Shown: piece after piece, positions 30,484 to 38,215 of the stretch
How positions within the stretch are numbered: the stretch's first letter is position 1
How the letters are laid out: every line of letters starts with the position of its first letter
From: Clostridia bacterium
GTDB lineage: Bacteria; Bacillota; Clostridia; Christensenellales; Borkfalkiaceae
Direction: 5' to 3'
NCBI GenBank assembly: GCA_017886575.1
Contig: JAGHJP010000044.1
Location: forward strand, 1-46,822
Length of the DNA: 46,822 nt
Made by a program: the position numbers and the translations under genes
Notes under the pieces: model-generated
What the model was told of the DNA's origin: nothing
Databases searched by the model: none
Seen by the model: only the letters and a program-made list of their open reading frames with translations

Positions 30484-31840
30484 AAACAAATTGCCCGAAG
30501 AACAAAGAGAGCAAAAGTATGCCTGCGGCGGCTGTGGCGTCGGCGTGGTCGATTTTACCGACGACTATCCCACTTTCAAGCCCGAGATGAAAGAGACGCA
30601 TACCATTCTCATCCCGGACATGCTGCCCTATCATTTCGAGATCATCAAATACGTCCTCGCCAAAGAAGGGTATAAGATCGAAGTCCTGCACAACGACTCC
30701 CGCGCGGTCATCGACGAGGGGCTCAAACACGTTCACAACGATACCTGTTTCCCCGCGCTCTGCGTCATCGGGCAGTACATCGACGCCTTGAAGAGCGGCA
30801 AATACGACGTGGACCATACCGCCGTGCTCATCTCCCAGACGGGCGGCGGCTGCCGTGCCTCCAACTATCTGCCCCTCATCCGCAAGGCGCTCAAAGCCGA
30901 GTTCCCGCAGGTGCCCGTCCTCTCCATCAACTTTTCGGGCTTGGAAAAGGGGAACGGCATACCCATGACCGTGCCTTTGCTGTTAAAGGCGGCGTACGCC
31001 ATTTTTTACGGGGACAACATTATGACCCTGTACAACCAGACCCTTCCCTACGAAAAGGAGAAGGGTGCGGCGGAGAAGGCGCGGCAGGCATGCCTGCAAA
31101 TGGTTTATGACGCGTTCGACGGCAAGGGGTACAAAAAGTACAAACAGCTCACCCGCCGCATGATCGAAACCTTCAAGGCCGTCCCGCGGACGGGCGAGAA
31201 GAAGGTGAAAGTCGGCATCGTCGGGGAGATCTATGTCAAATATTCCCCGCTGGGAAACTCTCATCTCGAGGACTTTCTGCACGAAGAGGATTGCGAAACG
31301 GTCATTCCCGGGCTGATGGACTTCGTTCTGTACTGCGTCGTCAACACCATCAACGACCGCAAGCTCTACAAGCGCAACTCCGTCCTTCTCACCTTCGTGT
31401 ACAAGATCGTCTATAAATTTCTGTACCATATGCAGAGGGAAATCATCAAAATATTCAGGGAGGACGGCACGTTCGAGCCGCTGCACGACTTTGAGCACCT
31501 GCGCCGCTGCGCCGACAAGGTCATCAACCAGGGCGTGAAGATGGGCGAAGGCTGGCTCATCCCCGCCGAAATGGCGGCGCTCGCCGAGACGGGTACGGAC
31601 AACATCGTCTGCGCCCAGCCCTTCGGTTGTCTGCCCAATCACATCGCGGGCAAAGGCGTGGTGCGCACGCTGAAAAACATGTACAAAGACGAGAACATCG
31701 TGCCCGTCGACTACGACCCCAGCGCGACGCGGGTCAACCAGGAAAACCGCATCAAACTCATGCTCGCCACCGCGCGGGAAAACTTAAAGAGAGAGATGCA
31801 GGCGGAAGGGGAAAAGGCGGAGAAAGAGGACAAGCGGTAA
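30476..31840 (+). CDS. 2-hydroxyacyl-CoA dehydratase-like (HgdB-type) protein
   Basis: A 454-residue protein corresponding to the C-terminal part of very large activase-related proteins found in many Firmicutes; here it is a separate gene. It shows YACGGCGVGVVDF near the N-terminus, VLHNDSRAVIDEGLKHVHNDTCFPALCVIGQYIDAL, LISQTGGGCRASNYLPLIRKAL, KVKVGIVGEIYVKYSPLGN and VCAQPFGCLPNHIAGKG. Cysteines recur in these blocks, as expected for a 4Fe-4S dehydratase fold. AAGGAGGT precedes the ATG at 30476, inside the end of the activase gene, so translation is coupled. Reaction unknown; the pair may carry out an ATP-driven low-potential reduction or dehydration. Confidence 0.88.
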   Translation: MPENKLPEEQREQKYACGGCGVGVVDFTDDYPTFKPEMKETHTILIPDMLPYHFEIIKYVLAKEGYKIEVLHNDSRAVIDEGLKHVHNDTCFPALCVIGQYIDALKSGKYDVDHTAVLISQTGGGCRASNYLPLIRKALKAEFPQVPVLSINFSGLEKGNGIPMTVPLLLKAAYAIFYGDNIMTLYNQTLPYEKEKGAAEKARQACLQMVYDAFDGKGYKKYKQLTRRMIETFKAVPRTGEKKVKVGIVGEIYVKYSPLGNSHLEDFLHEEDCETVIPGLMDFVLYCVVNTINDRKLYKRNSVLLTFVYKIVYKFLYHMQREIIKIFREDGTFEPLHDFEHLRRCADKVINQGVKMGEGWLIPAEMAALAETGTDNIVCAQPFGCLPNHIAGKGVVRTLKNMYKDENIVPVDYDPSATRVNQENRIKLMLATARENLKREMQAEGEKAEKEDKR

Positions 31841-31843
31841 TTT

Positions 31844-32782
31844 ATGGCATACACCGTCTTTTTGACCATTCTGACCATGTTGCTGTATGCCGTGCCGGGC
31901 TTCCTGCTCATCAAAAGCAAACTGGTCGGCGCGCAGTCCATCTCTGCGTTTTCCGTCGTGCTGATGTATGTATTGCAGCCCTGCCTGACCATTCATTCCT
32001 TTCAGAAAATCACATTCACGCCGGTGCTCGCCGTGAACATGCTCGTCTGTTTTGCCGTCGCCCTCGGCGCAATGGGCGTCTTTCTGGGGCTGCTCTTTCT
32101 GCTTCTGCGCAAAAAACAGGGCGAAGTGACCTACCGCGTGTCGACCGTCGCCTGCGCCTTCGGCAACGCCTCTTTTATCGGTATTCCCATTCTGGAAAGC
32201 GTCCTGCCCGAGTGCAGCGAAGCGGCGGCATATTCCATCGTGTTCTTCCTCGCTATGTCCGCCCTCGGCTGGACGGTGGCGAGCGCGATCATCATGCGGG
32301 ATAAAAAGTACATATCCGTCAAGAAGATCTTTCTCAACCCCGCCACTCTCTCCCTCGTCGCTGCCGTTTTGCTCGGGCTTATCGACGTGTTTTTCGATTG
32401 GAAGATCCCCGCGCCGTTCGCGGGCATGTTTGAAGTCCTGGCGGGCATGAGCACGCCCGTCTGCATGCTGGTCATGGGTTTCCGCCTGGCGACGGCGGAT
32501 TGGAAAAAACTTTTTTTGAGCTGGCAGCACTATGCGGTCATTTTCGTCAAACAAGTCGTCTTTCCGCTCGCCGTCTTTGCCGTTTTGCTCCTCTTGCCCG
32601 TCGACGGCAGTCTGAAGGTTTGTCTTTTCGTCATGTCCTGCTGCCCCGTCGCAGCGGTCGTGCAGAGTTATGCCGAAATGATCGGCGAAGGGCAGGAAGA
32701 GGCGGCGGACATGGTTCTTTTGAGCTCCGCCTCCTGCATCCTTACCATCCCGCTTTTAACCCTCCTTTTGCCCTTCCTGTGA
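31844..32782 (+). CDS. AEC family transporter (auxin efflux carrier type)
   Basis: A 312-residue membrane protein with about ten hydrophobic helices in two five-helix halves. It carries the AEC features: PGFLLIKSKLV and SAFSVVLMYVLQPCLTIHSF in the first half, CAFGNASFIGIPILESVLP (the conserved N-x-G-xP crossover), and CCPVAAVVQSYAEMIGEGQEEAA in the second. Bacterial AEC proteins export or import small carboxylates such as malate or malonate. It begins 4 bases after the HgdB-like gene and has no strong ribosome binding site, so it is probably coupled to that operon and may move a related organic acid; that link is an inference. Confidence 0.9.
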   Translation: MAYTVFLTILTMLLYAVPGFLLIKSKLVGAQSISAFSVVLMYVLQPCLTIHSFQKITFTPVLAVNMLVCFAVALGAMGVFLGLLFLLLRKKQGEVTYRVSTVACAFGNASFIGIPILESVLPECSEAAAYSIVFFLAMSALGWTVASAIIMRDKKYISVKKIFLNPATLSLVAAVLLGLIDVFFDWKIPAPFAGMFEVLAGMSTPVCMLVMGFRLATADWKKLFLSWQHYAVIFVKQVVFPLAVFAVLLLLPVDGSLKVCLFVMSCCPVAAVVQSYAEMIGEGQEEAADMVLLSSASCILTIPLLTLLLPFL

Positions 32783-32833
32783 TCGTGCCCCGGGCGCATC
32801 TGAATTTTTTATAAAAAATTTACCTTTTTCTTA

Positions 32834-32862
32834 TTGACATTCAGTATCATTTATGATACAAT
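32834..32862 (+). promoter_or_regulatory. Rubrerythrin promoter with overlapping operator
   Basis: TTGACA (32834-32839), 17 bases, TACAAT (32857-32862). A perfect inverted repeat GTATCAT-TT-ATGATAC (32844-32859) covers the spacer and most of the -10. In Clostridia rubrerythrin genes are usually under PerR; this dyad is PerR-like in position but not an exact PerR box. Confidence 0.7.
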
Positions 32863-32895
32863 GTAAATACCAAATAAATTCATGAGGTGAACGAA

Positions 32896-33435
32896 ATGGA
32901 ATTGAAAGGCAGTCAGACGGAAAAGAACTTGCAGGCGGCGTTCGCGGGGGAATCGCAGGCGCGCAACAAGTACACCTACTATGCGTCCAAGGCAAAGAAG
33001 GACGGCTATCAGCAGATCGCCGCCATCTTTGAAGAAACGGCGGCGAACGAAAAGGAGCACGCCAAGATCTGGTTCAAACTCCTGCACGGCGGGGAGATCC
33101 CTTCCACGGAGGAAAACCTTGCCGACGCGGCGGCGGGCGAGAATTACGAGTGGACGGACATGTATGCCGAATTTGCAAAGGTCGCGCGGGAAGAGGGGTT
33201 CGACCACATCGCCTTCCTCTTTGAAAAGGTGGGCGCCATCGAAAAGGAGCATGAGGAGCGCTATCTGAAACTTTTGCAGAACGTCAAGGAGGGCATCGTG
33301 TTCTCCCGCGACGACGACAGGGTGTGGCAGTGTTCCAACTGCGGCCACGTCGTCATCGGCAAAAAAGCGCCCGAGGTCTGCCCCGTCTGCGCGCATCCCA
33401 AGGCATATTTTGAGATCAAGAAGGAAAATTATTGA
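32896..33435 (+). CDS. Rubrerythrin
   Basis: A 179-residue rubrerythrin, a non-haem diiron NADH-linked peroxidase that removes hydrogen peroxide in anaerobes. The N-terminal four-helix domain provides diiron ligands in [35 protein letters not shown] (ExxH) and [16 protein letters not shown] (ExxH). The C-terminal rubredoxin-like domain has [30 protein letters not shown] with two CxxC motifs. The ATG at 32896 has GAGGT upstream; the GTG at 32887 is less likely. A strong, apparently repressor-controlled promoter and a good terminator make it a single-gene unit. Confidence 0.96.
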   Translation: MELKGSQTEKNLQAAFAGESQARNKYTYYASKAKKDGYQQIAAIFEETAANEKEHAKIWFKLLHGGEIPSTEENLADAAAGENYEWTDMYAEFAKVAREEGFDHIAFLFEKVGAIEKEHEERYLKLLQNVKEGIVFSRDDDRVWQCSNCGHVVIGKKAPEVCPVCAHPKAYFEIKKENY

Positions 33436-33448
33436 TCTTTCGCAGAAC

Positions 33449-33479
33449 AAAAAGAGCGGCTCGCAGGGCTGCTCTTTTT
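33449..33479 (+). terminator. Intrinsic terminator after rubrerythrin
   Basis: AAAAAGAGC (33449-33457) and GCTCTTTTT (33471-33479) form a 9-bp stem. Confidence 0.8.
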
Positions 33480-33531
33480 GCATACTCGTAACAGACGACC
33501 GCTCTTACGACGGCAGTCAGACGCTTTTTAT

Positions 33532-33579
33532 CCGCATTGCCGCATGCGCATGCGCATGCGCGCAATTGCACAAATGCGG
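33532..33579. repeat. (CGCATG)3 tract inside an inverted repeat
   Basis: Three tandem CGCATG units at 33541-33558 continue as strict purine-pyrimidine alternation to 33564. CCGCATT (33532-33538) and AATGCGG (33573-33579) flank it as an inverted repeat. Such sequence can adopt Z-DNA or a cruciform. The surrounding 33480-33686 stretch has no gene that I can support. Confidence 0.55.
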
Positions 33580-33686
33580 CGTTGTAAAACAGAAAGGGGC
33601 GGCAAGGTATAAAAGGCTTGGCGAGGGATAACGAGGCGTAAAAGCACAAGCGCGGAAAAATCTCTTAATTTTTTTGCTCATCCCCC

Positions 33687-33715
33687 TTGACAAAGGGGAT
33701 TGTTTGTGTTATCCT
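33687..33715 (+). promoter_or_regulatory. Promoter of the padR operon
   Basis: TTGACA (33687-33692), 17 bases, TATCCT (33710-33715). Confidence 0.65.
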
Positions 33716-33718
33716 ATG

Positions 33719-33756
33719 AATACATAGATATACGATGTATTGAAAACCGATGTATT
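33719..33756 (+). promoter_or_regulatory. Probable PadR operator
   Basis: AATACAT (33719-33725) and ATGTATT (33735-33741) form an inverted repeat with a 9-base gap. The element CGATGTATT occurs twice in direct orientation (33733-33741 and 33748-33756). ATGT/ACAT half sites are typical of PadR-type regulators. The position just after the promoter suggests autorepression. Confidence 0.55.
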
Positions 33757-33770
33757 TAAGGAGGCGGAAA

Positions 33771-34112
33771 ATGAAATTCAGCAAGGAATTGGTAAAGGGG
33801 AGCACGGCGATGCTGGTGATGAGCGTGCTTTCGAGCGGCGACAAATACGGCTATCAGATCATCAAGGAGTTGGAAGCGCTGTCCGAGGCGGCGTTCACTA
33901 TGAACGAGGGGACGCTCTATCCCATTCTGCATGCCCTCGAACGGGAGAAGTACCTGGAGAGTTATTGGGAGGAGACGGCGTCGGCGCGCAAGCGCAGGTA
34001 TTACCGCCTGACCGACAGGGGCAGGCGGGCGCTTGCGGGCAAAAAAGAGGAGTGGCGCGCCTATTCCAAAGCGGTCGAACAGGTGTTGCGGGGAGGTGCG
34101 CAATATGCCTGA
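33771..34112 (+). CDS. PadR family transcriptional regulator
   Basis: A 113-residue winged-helix regulator of the short PadR class (PadR-s2). It reads MKFSKELVKGSTAMLVMSVLSSGDKYGYQIIKELE, then MNEGTLYPILHALEREKYLESYWEE with the recognition helix, and the wing RKRRYYRLTDRGRRALAG. Such proteins act as local repressors of a neighbouring membrane protein gene. AAGGAGG precedes the ATG. It overlaps the next gene by 8 bases, and operator-like repeats lie in its promoter region. Confidence 0.94.
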   Translation: MKFSKELVKGSTAMLVMSVLSSGDKYGYQIIKELEALSEAAFTMNEGTLYPILHALEREKYLESYWEETASARKRRYYRLTDRGRRALAGKKEEWRAYSKAVEQVLRGGAQYA

Positions 34113-35733
34113 CGGAAGGGAAGAGGACGGCAGGCGGGAAGAAATATCCGCAGCCGAACGGTTCATCGACGAGGCATGCGCCGGCATTCCCGACCGCCGC
34201 ACACGCGAGCGGACGAAGGAGGAACTACGCTCCCACATCGAGGAACGCGCGGAGGAATATATGCTCTGCGGCGATACGCCCGCCGAGGCGGAACGCAAGG
34301 CGATCGCGGGTATGGGGTCCCCCGAAAGGCTGCATCGTGAATTTGCCGAAGTCGATTCCCTCTTTCCGCTGCGCAAACTGAAAAACGCGCTTTGGCTGTT
34401 CTATGCCGGGCTGATCCTCGTCAGTTTTCAGCTGGATATCTGGTATATCGCCCGGATCGAAGAGATCGTCGGCACCGTCCTGCTCTTTTTCGCCTGCTTT
34501 TTGCTGCGGGGCGGAAATCGTCCTTTGTGTGGGGCATGGATATGCTCTCTTGTCCTGATATTTGTGCGGGCGGCGGCCGCATTGCTCTCCGTTCTGCCCT
34601 TCGACGGTCTGTACGAACACGCCGCGTGGGTCGTTTTGCTCTGTTCGCAGATCGCAAACGCCGTCCGCATGTTTCTGTTCGGGTACGGCATCGCCGCGTT
34701 TGCCGAAGGGAAAATATCGCGGCAGGCAAAGCAGATCGGCTGGCTGTACTTGGCAGCGCAGTGTGCCGTCGGTTTTCTGCTGGCGACCGGCGCCATCGCG
34801 GAGATTTTCGCGGAGATATTCTTTTTCCCCGTATTTGCGCTGTTCATCGTGCTCATCGTGCTCATTTTGCGCCGCATACGGCACGTCGCGTCCGATATGT
34901 GGAAGAACGACCGCGCGGTGGAGTACAAAAAGATGTCCGCAGCGGGCAAGGCGGCGGTGGCGCTGTCCCTCGTCTTTGCCTTTGCCCTCGCGCCGTCGGT
35001 CAGCGCGTATGTGACCAACGCCGTGCCGGAAGGTTCCCCCTATACCGCGGCCGACGTGAGCGATGCGGACATGGGGCGGGTGAAAGCCTTTCAGACGGAA
35101 CTAGCGGAGAACTTTCCCGCCGACTACGACGCACCGCGGGATATGCTGGAAAGCGCGTTTGCCGACGTGGCGGCGAGCGACTGGCTGCGGCTGGCGGACA
35201 TTGCCGCCGCGGCGGATAACACGGCGGGAGGTACGTCGGAAACCGAAATATTCTATCGCTTCGGTTCGGAGTACGGCATCCGCACGCTGTCCGTGCAGAC
35301 CGTCCTCTATCGGGAGAGCGATCCCGCGGCGGCGGGCGTGATCTATTATTACAGTTACATCGAACCGCCGACGGACACGCGCGCCGTGCAGATGTCGTTC
35401 GTTGCACAAAACGCTTCCCTGCGGGGAAACGAAGGGAAATTCGTGCACCTGTACACGGAAGAGGGGCAGACCATGCAGATGCCTTCGACGTATGAGCGCG
35501 GCGACGTAAGCAGGGCGTTTTCGGAATACAAAGCCGTCCGCGGGCGGGAAGGACAGCGCGGCTATGCGCTTTTGGAGTTTTCTCTTTACGGCGGCGGGGG
35601 ATATATCGCGTATACGGACTTGCAGAGTTCTTTTTACCGCTCGCCCTATGTATATCCCTGGCCGTCGGCGGACGGCGCTCCCGCCGACGGCTGGGTCCGC
35701 GGGTTGACGGAGAACAATTATTTTCTTCTTTGA
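34105..35733 (+). CDS. HAAS-domain membrane protein linked to PadR
   Basis: A 542-residue protein. The N-terminal 80 residues are a HAAS/DUF1700-like domain: AERFIDEACAGIPDRRTRERTKEELRSHIEERAEEYMLCGDTPAEAERKAIAGMGSPERLHREF. This domain is commonly found in proteins encoded next to PadR regulators. Then come about six membrane helices (about 95-250) and another near 285-305, followed by an external domain of about 230 residues that starts AVPEGSPYTAADVSD and is rich in Tyr and Ser. GGGAGGTG precedes the ATG at 34105, inside padR. It is probably a membrane or envelope sensor whose level is set by PadR. The external domain is unfamiliar. Confidence 0.85.
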   Translation: MPDGREEDGRREEISAAERFIDEACAGIPDRRTRERTKEELRSHIEERAEEYMLCGDTPAEAERKAIAGMGSPERLHREFAEVDSLFPLRKLKNALWLFYAGLILVSFQLDIWYIARIEEIVGTVLLFFACFLLRGGNRPLCGAWICSLVLIFVRAAAALLSVLPFDGLYEHAAWVVLLCSQIANAVRMFLFGYGIAAFAEGKISRQAKQIGWLYLAAQCAVGFLLATGAIAEIFAEIFFFPVFALFIVLIVLILRRIRHVASDMWKNDRAVEYKKMSAAGKAAVALSLVFAFALAPSVSAYVTNAVPEGSPYTAADVSDADMGRVKAFQTELAENFPADYDAPRDMLESAFADVAASDWLRLADIAAAADNTAGGTSETEIFYRFGSEYGIRTLSVQTVLYRESDPAAAGVIYYYSYIEPPTDTRAVQMSFVAQNASLRGNEGKFVHLYTEEGQTMQMPSTYERGDVSRAFSEYKAVRGREGQRGYALLEFSLYGGGGYIAYTDLQSSFYRSPYVYPWPSADGAPADGWVRGLTENNYFLL

Positions 35734-35745
35734 GATGCAGCAAAA

Positions 35746-35782
35746 AGGAGCGCCGTTCCCCGGGAAGGGGAACGGCGCTCCT
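35746..35782. terminator. Terminator between the HAAS gene and apgM
   Basis: A perfect 16-bp stem (35746-35761 with 35767-35782, 5-base loop). The U-tract is on the minus strand (five T after the stem), so it mainly ends the apgM transcript. Confidence 0.8.
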
Positions 35783-35801
35783 GTCGCGTTTATCTCGGTT
35801 T

Positions 35802-37013
35802 TTATCTTTGCAGCAGCCGCTGCATGAGGGTGAATCCCTGCGGAATATAGAGCCCCGTCTTTTTTGCTTCCTCTTCGTCATAGCGCACCGCGCCGTTGCC
35901 TTTCTCCTCGTCCGAACGGTAAATGAGGAAGGGAACGGGGTCGGAAACGTGCGTTTTCAGGGCGATGGGCGTGGGGTGGTCGGGGCAGATGAGCATGGTA
36001 AAGGGCTCACCCATGCCCGAAAATTCCTGCAACAACGTCTTGACGACCACTTCGGAGATCTGTTCGATGGAATAGATCTTCTTTTCAACGTCGCCGTGGT
36101 GCCCGCACTCGTCGGGCGCCTCCATATGGATGTACACGAAGTCCAGCCCGCCTTTCAGGGCGTTCGCCGCCGCCAGGGCTTTGCCGCGGAAGTTGGTGTC
36201 CCAATTGCCCGTGATGCCCGGCACGTCGATGACCTGCATGCCCGCGAGGATGCCGATGCCCTTCACCAGGTCAACGGCGGAGATGACGCCGCCCTTCACG
36301 CCGAATTTTTCTTCAAAATTCACGGGCGCGGGTTTGGTGCCCTCCCCCCAGAACCACACGGAATTGGCGGGATTCTTACCCGCAGCGATCCGCCTTTGAT
36401 TGACGGGATGATCTTTCAGGAGGGCATACGACCGCTTCATCATTTCGAGGTATTTCTCTCCCGCGGGCCCCTTCGGCAGATAGGCGGTGATCGGGCGGTC
36501 GGAAATGTCGTGCGGCGGGGTCAGGTCGTTCCCCGTTTCGCCGTTCTTTACGACCAGGCAGTGGCGGTAGGAAACGCCCGCGTACAGGGTCATGCGCTCG
36601 TCGTCCAGGTATTGTTTGAGGTAGTCGACGAGTTCCTTCGCCTCTTCGGTGGTAATTTCGCCCGCCGAATAGTCCAGCATGCGCTTGTCCTCGTAGTTTT
36701 CCTCGTCCGAAAGGGTGACCAGATTGCACCGCAGGGTGACGTCGGTCGGTTGCAGGGGGATGCCGATGGATAGCGCCTCCAGGGGCGACCGCCCCGTGTA
36801 GTAGTCTTTGGGGTTCAGCCCGAGCACGGACATGTTCGCCACGTCGCTGCCCGGTTTCATGCCGTCGGGGACGGTCTTGCACAGACCGATCTCGCTTTTT
36901 TTCGCCAGTTCGTCAATGGTCGGCTTGCGGCTGACCTGCAAGGGCGTCTTGCCGCCGAGGGCGGGCAGGGGATAGTCCGCCATGCCGTCGCCGAGTACCA
37001 CAACATATTTCAT
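35802..37013 (-). CDS. apgM: Archaeal-type cofactor-independent phosphoglycerate mutase / proposed homoserine kinase
   Basis: A 403-residue alkaline phosphatase superfamily protein of the ApgM family. The metal-binding start is VVVLGDGMADYPLPALGGKTPL. The phosphoserine nucleophile is in GSDVANMSVLGLNP (near 58), followed by DFVYIHMEAPDECGHHGD and MLICPDHPTPIALKTH with metal ligands. The family interconverts 2- and 3-phosphoglycerate in archaea. A bacterial subgroup of this length is annotated as a proposed homoserine kinase on genomic context; thrC is in this window while no classical thrB is. Which role applies cannot be decided from sequence alone. Confidence 0.88.
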   Translation of the reverse strand: MKYVVVLGDGMADYPLPALGGKTPLQVSRKPTIDELAKKSEIGLCKTVPDGMKPGSDVANMSVLGLNPKDYYTGRSPLEALSIGIPLQPTDVTLRCNLVTLSDEENYEDKRMLDYSAGEITTEEAKELVDYLKQYLDDERMTLYAGVSYRHCLVVKNGETGNDLTPPHDISDRPITAYLPKGPAGEKYLEMMKRSYALLKDHPVNQRRIAAGKNPANSVWFWGEGTKPAPVNFEEKFGVKGGVISAVDLVKGIGILAGMQVIDVPGITGNWDTNFRGKALAAANALKGGLDFVYIHMEAPDECGHHGDVEKKIYSIEQISEVVVKTLLQEFSGMGEPFTMLICPDHPTPIALKTHVSDPVPFLIYRSDEEKGNGAVRYDEEEAKKTGLYIPQGFTLMQRLLQR

Positions 37014-37081
37014 TTTCGCTTTACCTCTCTGTGATTTTGCGCATTTTCGGATTTGTTTTCAATGGGGGATAAGAATTGCGC

Positions 37082-37756
37082 TCACTCTCTGTTCAGGTCC
37101 CAGTCTATGGGTTCCATGTCATGCCGCACGAGAAATTCGTTCGTGCGCGAGAAGGGGCGGCTGCCGAAGAACCCGTTGTGCGCGGACAGGGGGGAGGGGT
37201 GCGCGCTCTCGATGACGAGGTGTTTCTGCCTGTCGATGAGCGGTTTTTTGGAACGGGCGTTGCCGCCCCACAGAATGAATACGGCGTGCGGCCGGTTTTC
37301 GCTCACCAGGCGGATGACGTTGTCCGTGAACCAGCCCCAGCCGCATTTGGAATGGGAATTTGCCATGTGTTCCCGCACGGTCAGCGAGGTGTTCAGAAGG
37401 AGCACCCCCTGCTTCGCCCATTTCGTAAGGTCGCCGCACTTTGCGGGCGGGATGCCGAGGTCGGACTGCAACTCCTTGAAGATATTGACGAGCGAGGGGG
37501 GCAGGGGCACGCCCTTCTGCACCGAAAAGCACAGCCCGTGCGCCTGTCCGGGTTCGTGGTAGGGATCCTGTCCCAAGAGCACCGCCTTCACGTTTGCGAC
37601 GGGCGTGTAGCGGAAGCAGTTGTACAGGTCGTACATGTCCGGATAGACGACGTGCGTGGAATACTCTTTTTTCAGAAATTCCCGTATTTGCAGGTACCGT
37701 TCGTCCGAGAACAGGGGGGCGAGCAACTCGTCCCAGCCGCCGCCGAGCGGCTTCAT
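37082..37756 (-). CDS. ung: Uracil-DNA glycosylase
   Basis: A 224-residue family 1 uracil-DNA glycosylase, which removes uracil from DNA to start base excision repair. Motifs are AVLLGQDPYHEPGQAHGLCFSV (catalytic Asp in GQDPYH), LPPSLVNIFKEL, LLLNTSLTVREHMANSH and the second catalytic motif VIESAHPSPLSAHNGFFG (HPSPLS). The ATG at 37756 overlaps the luxS stop (ATGA) and has GGAGG upstream. It is the third gene of mtnN-luxS-ung. Confidence 0.96.
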   Translation of the reverse strand: MKPLGGGWDELLAPLFSDERYLQIREFLKKEYSTHVVYPDMYDLYNCFRYTPVANVKAVLLGQDPYHEPGQAHGLCFSVQKGVPLPPSLVNIFKELQSDLGIPPAKCGDLTKWAKQGVLLLNTSLTVREHMANSHSKCGWGWFTDNVIRLVSENRPHAVFILWGGNARSKKPLIDRQKHLVIESAHPSPLSAHNGFFGSRPFSRTNEFLVRHDMEPIDWDLNRE

Positions 37757-38199
37757 GAGAGCGCCTCCAGCACCTGCAGATAATCGGCGCATTCTTTCAG
37801 CGCGCCCTGCAGGTCGTGTTCCAGATAATTGCCGCATTCCTTTTTTGCGCTTCCCGGCACTTCGGTGAGTGCCAAAGCCCGCCGCAGGCAATCCTTTACC
37901 AGCGCCAGTGTTTCGGTATAGTCCATATCGACCGTCAGAAGGTAGAATCCCGTGCGGCAGCCCATGGGTCCGAAGTAGATGATATCGTCCTTTTTATCGG
38001 AGTTGCGCAGGACGGTGGCAAGCATGTGCTCGACGGAGTGCAGCGCCTTGGGGGAGATATAATCTCCGCCGTTGGGGGTCTTGAACCGAAGGTCCCAGGT
38101 GGTAACGCCGCGGCATACCATGCCCTTGTGCAAGCCCTTTTTCAGTTCGTCGTGATCGAGGGAAAATGAGGGGATTTTTTCCATATCGTCGGCTTTCAT
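37753..38199 (-). CDS. luxS: S-ribosylhomocysteine lyase
   Basis: A 148-residue LuxS, an iron/zinc enzyme that cleaves S-ribosylhomocysteine to homocysteine and DPD, the autoinducer-2 precursor. Metal ligands are in LHSVEHMLATVLRN (HxxEH) and the cysteine-bearing MGCRTGFYLLTVD, with the N-terminal SFSLDHDEL segment also typical. It lies 16 bases after mtnN, which makes its substrate. AAGGAG is about 12 bases before the ATG at 38199; an internal ATG (MEKIPSF) is possible. Confidence 0.96.
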   Translation of the reverse strand: MKADDMEKIPSFSLDHDELKKGLHKGMVCRGVTTWDLRFKTPNGGDYISPKALHSVEHMLATVLRNSDKKDDIIYFGPMGCRTGFYLLTVDMDYTETLALVKDCLRRALALTEVPGSAKKECGNYLEHDLQGALKECADYLQVLEALS

Positions 38200-38215
38200 T
38201 GTTTTGGCTTTCTCC

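Noticed and set aside
37756-37891. Longer N-terminal start for uracil-DNA glycosylase
   Set aside because: The extension lies inside luxS, has no ribosome binding site and is not part of the family.
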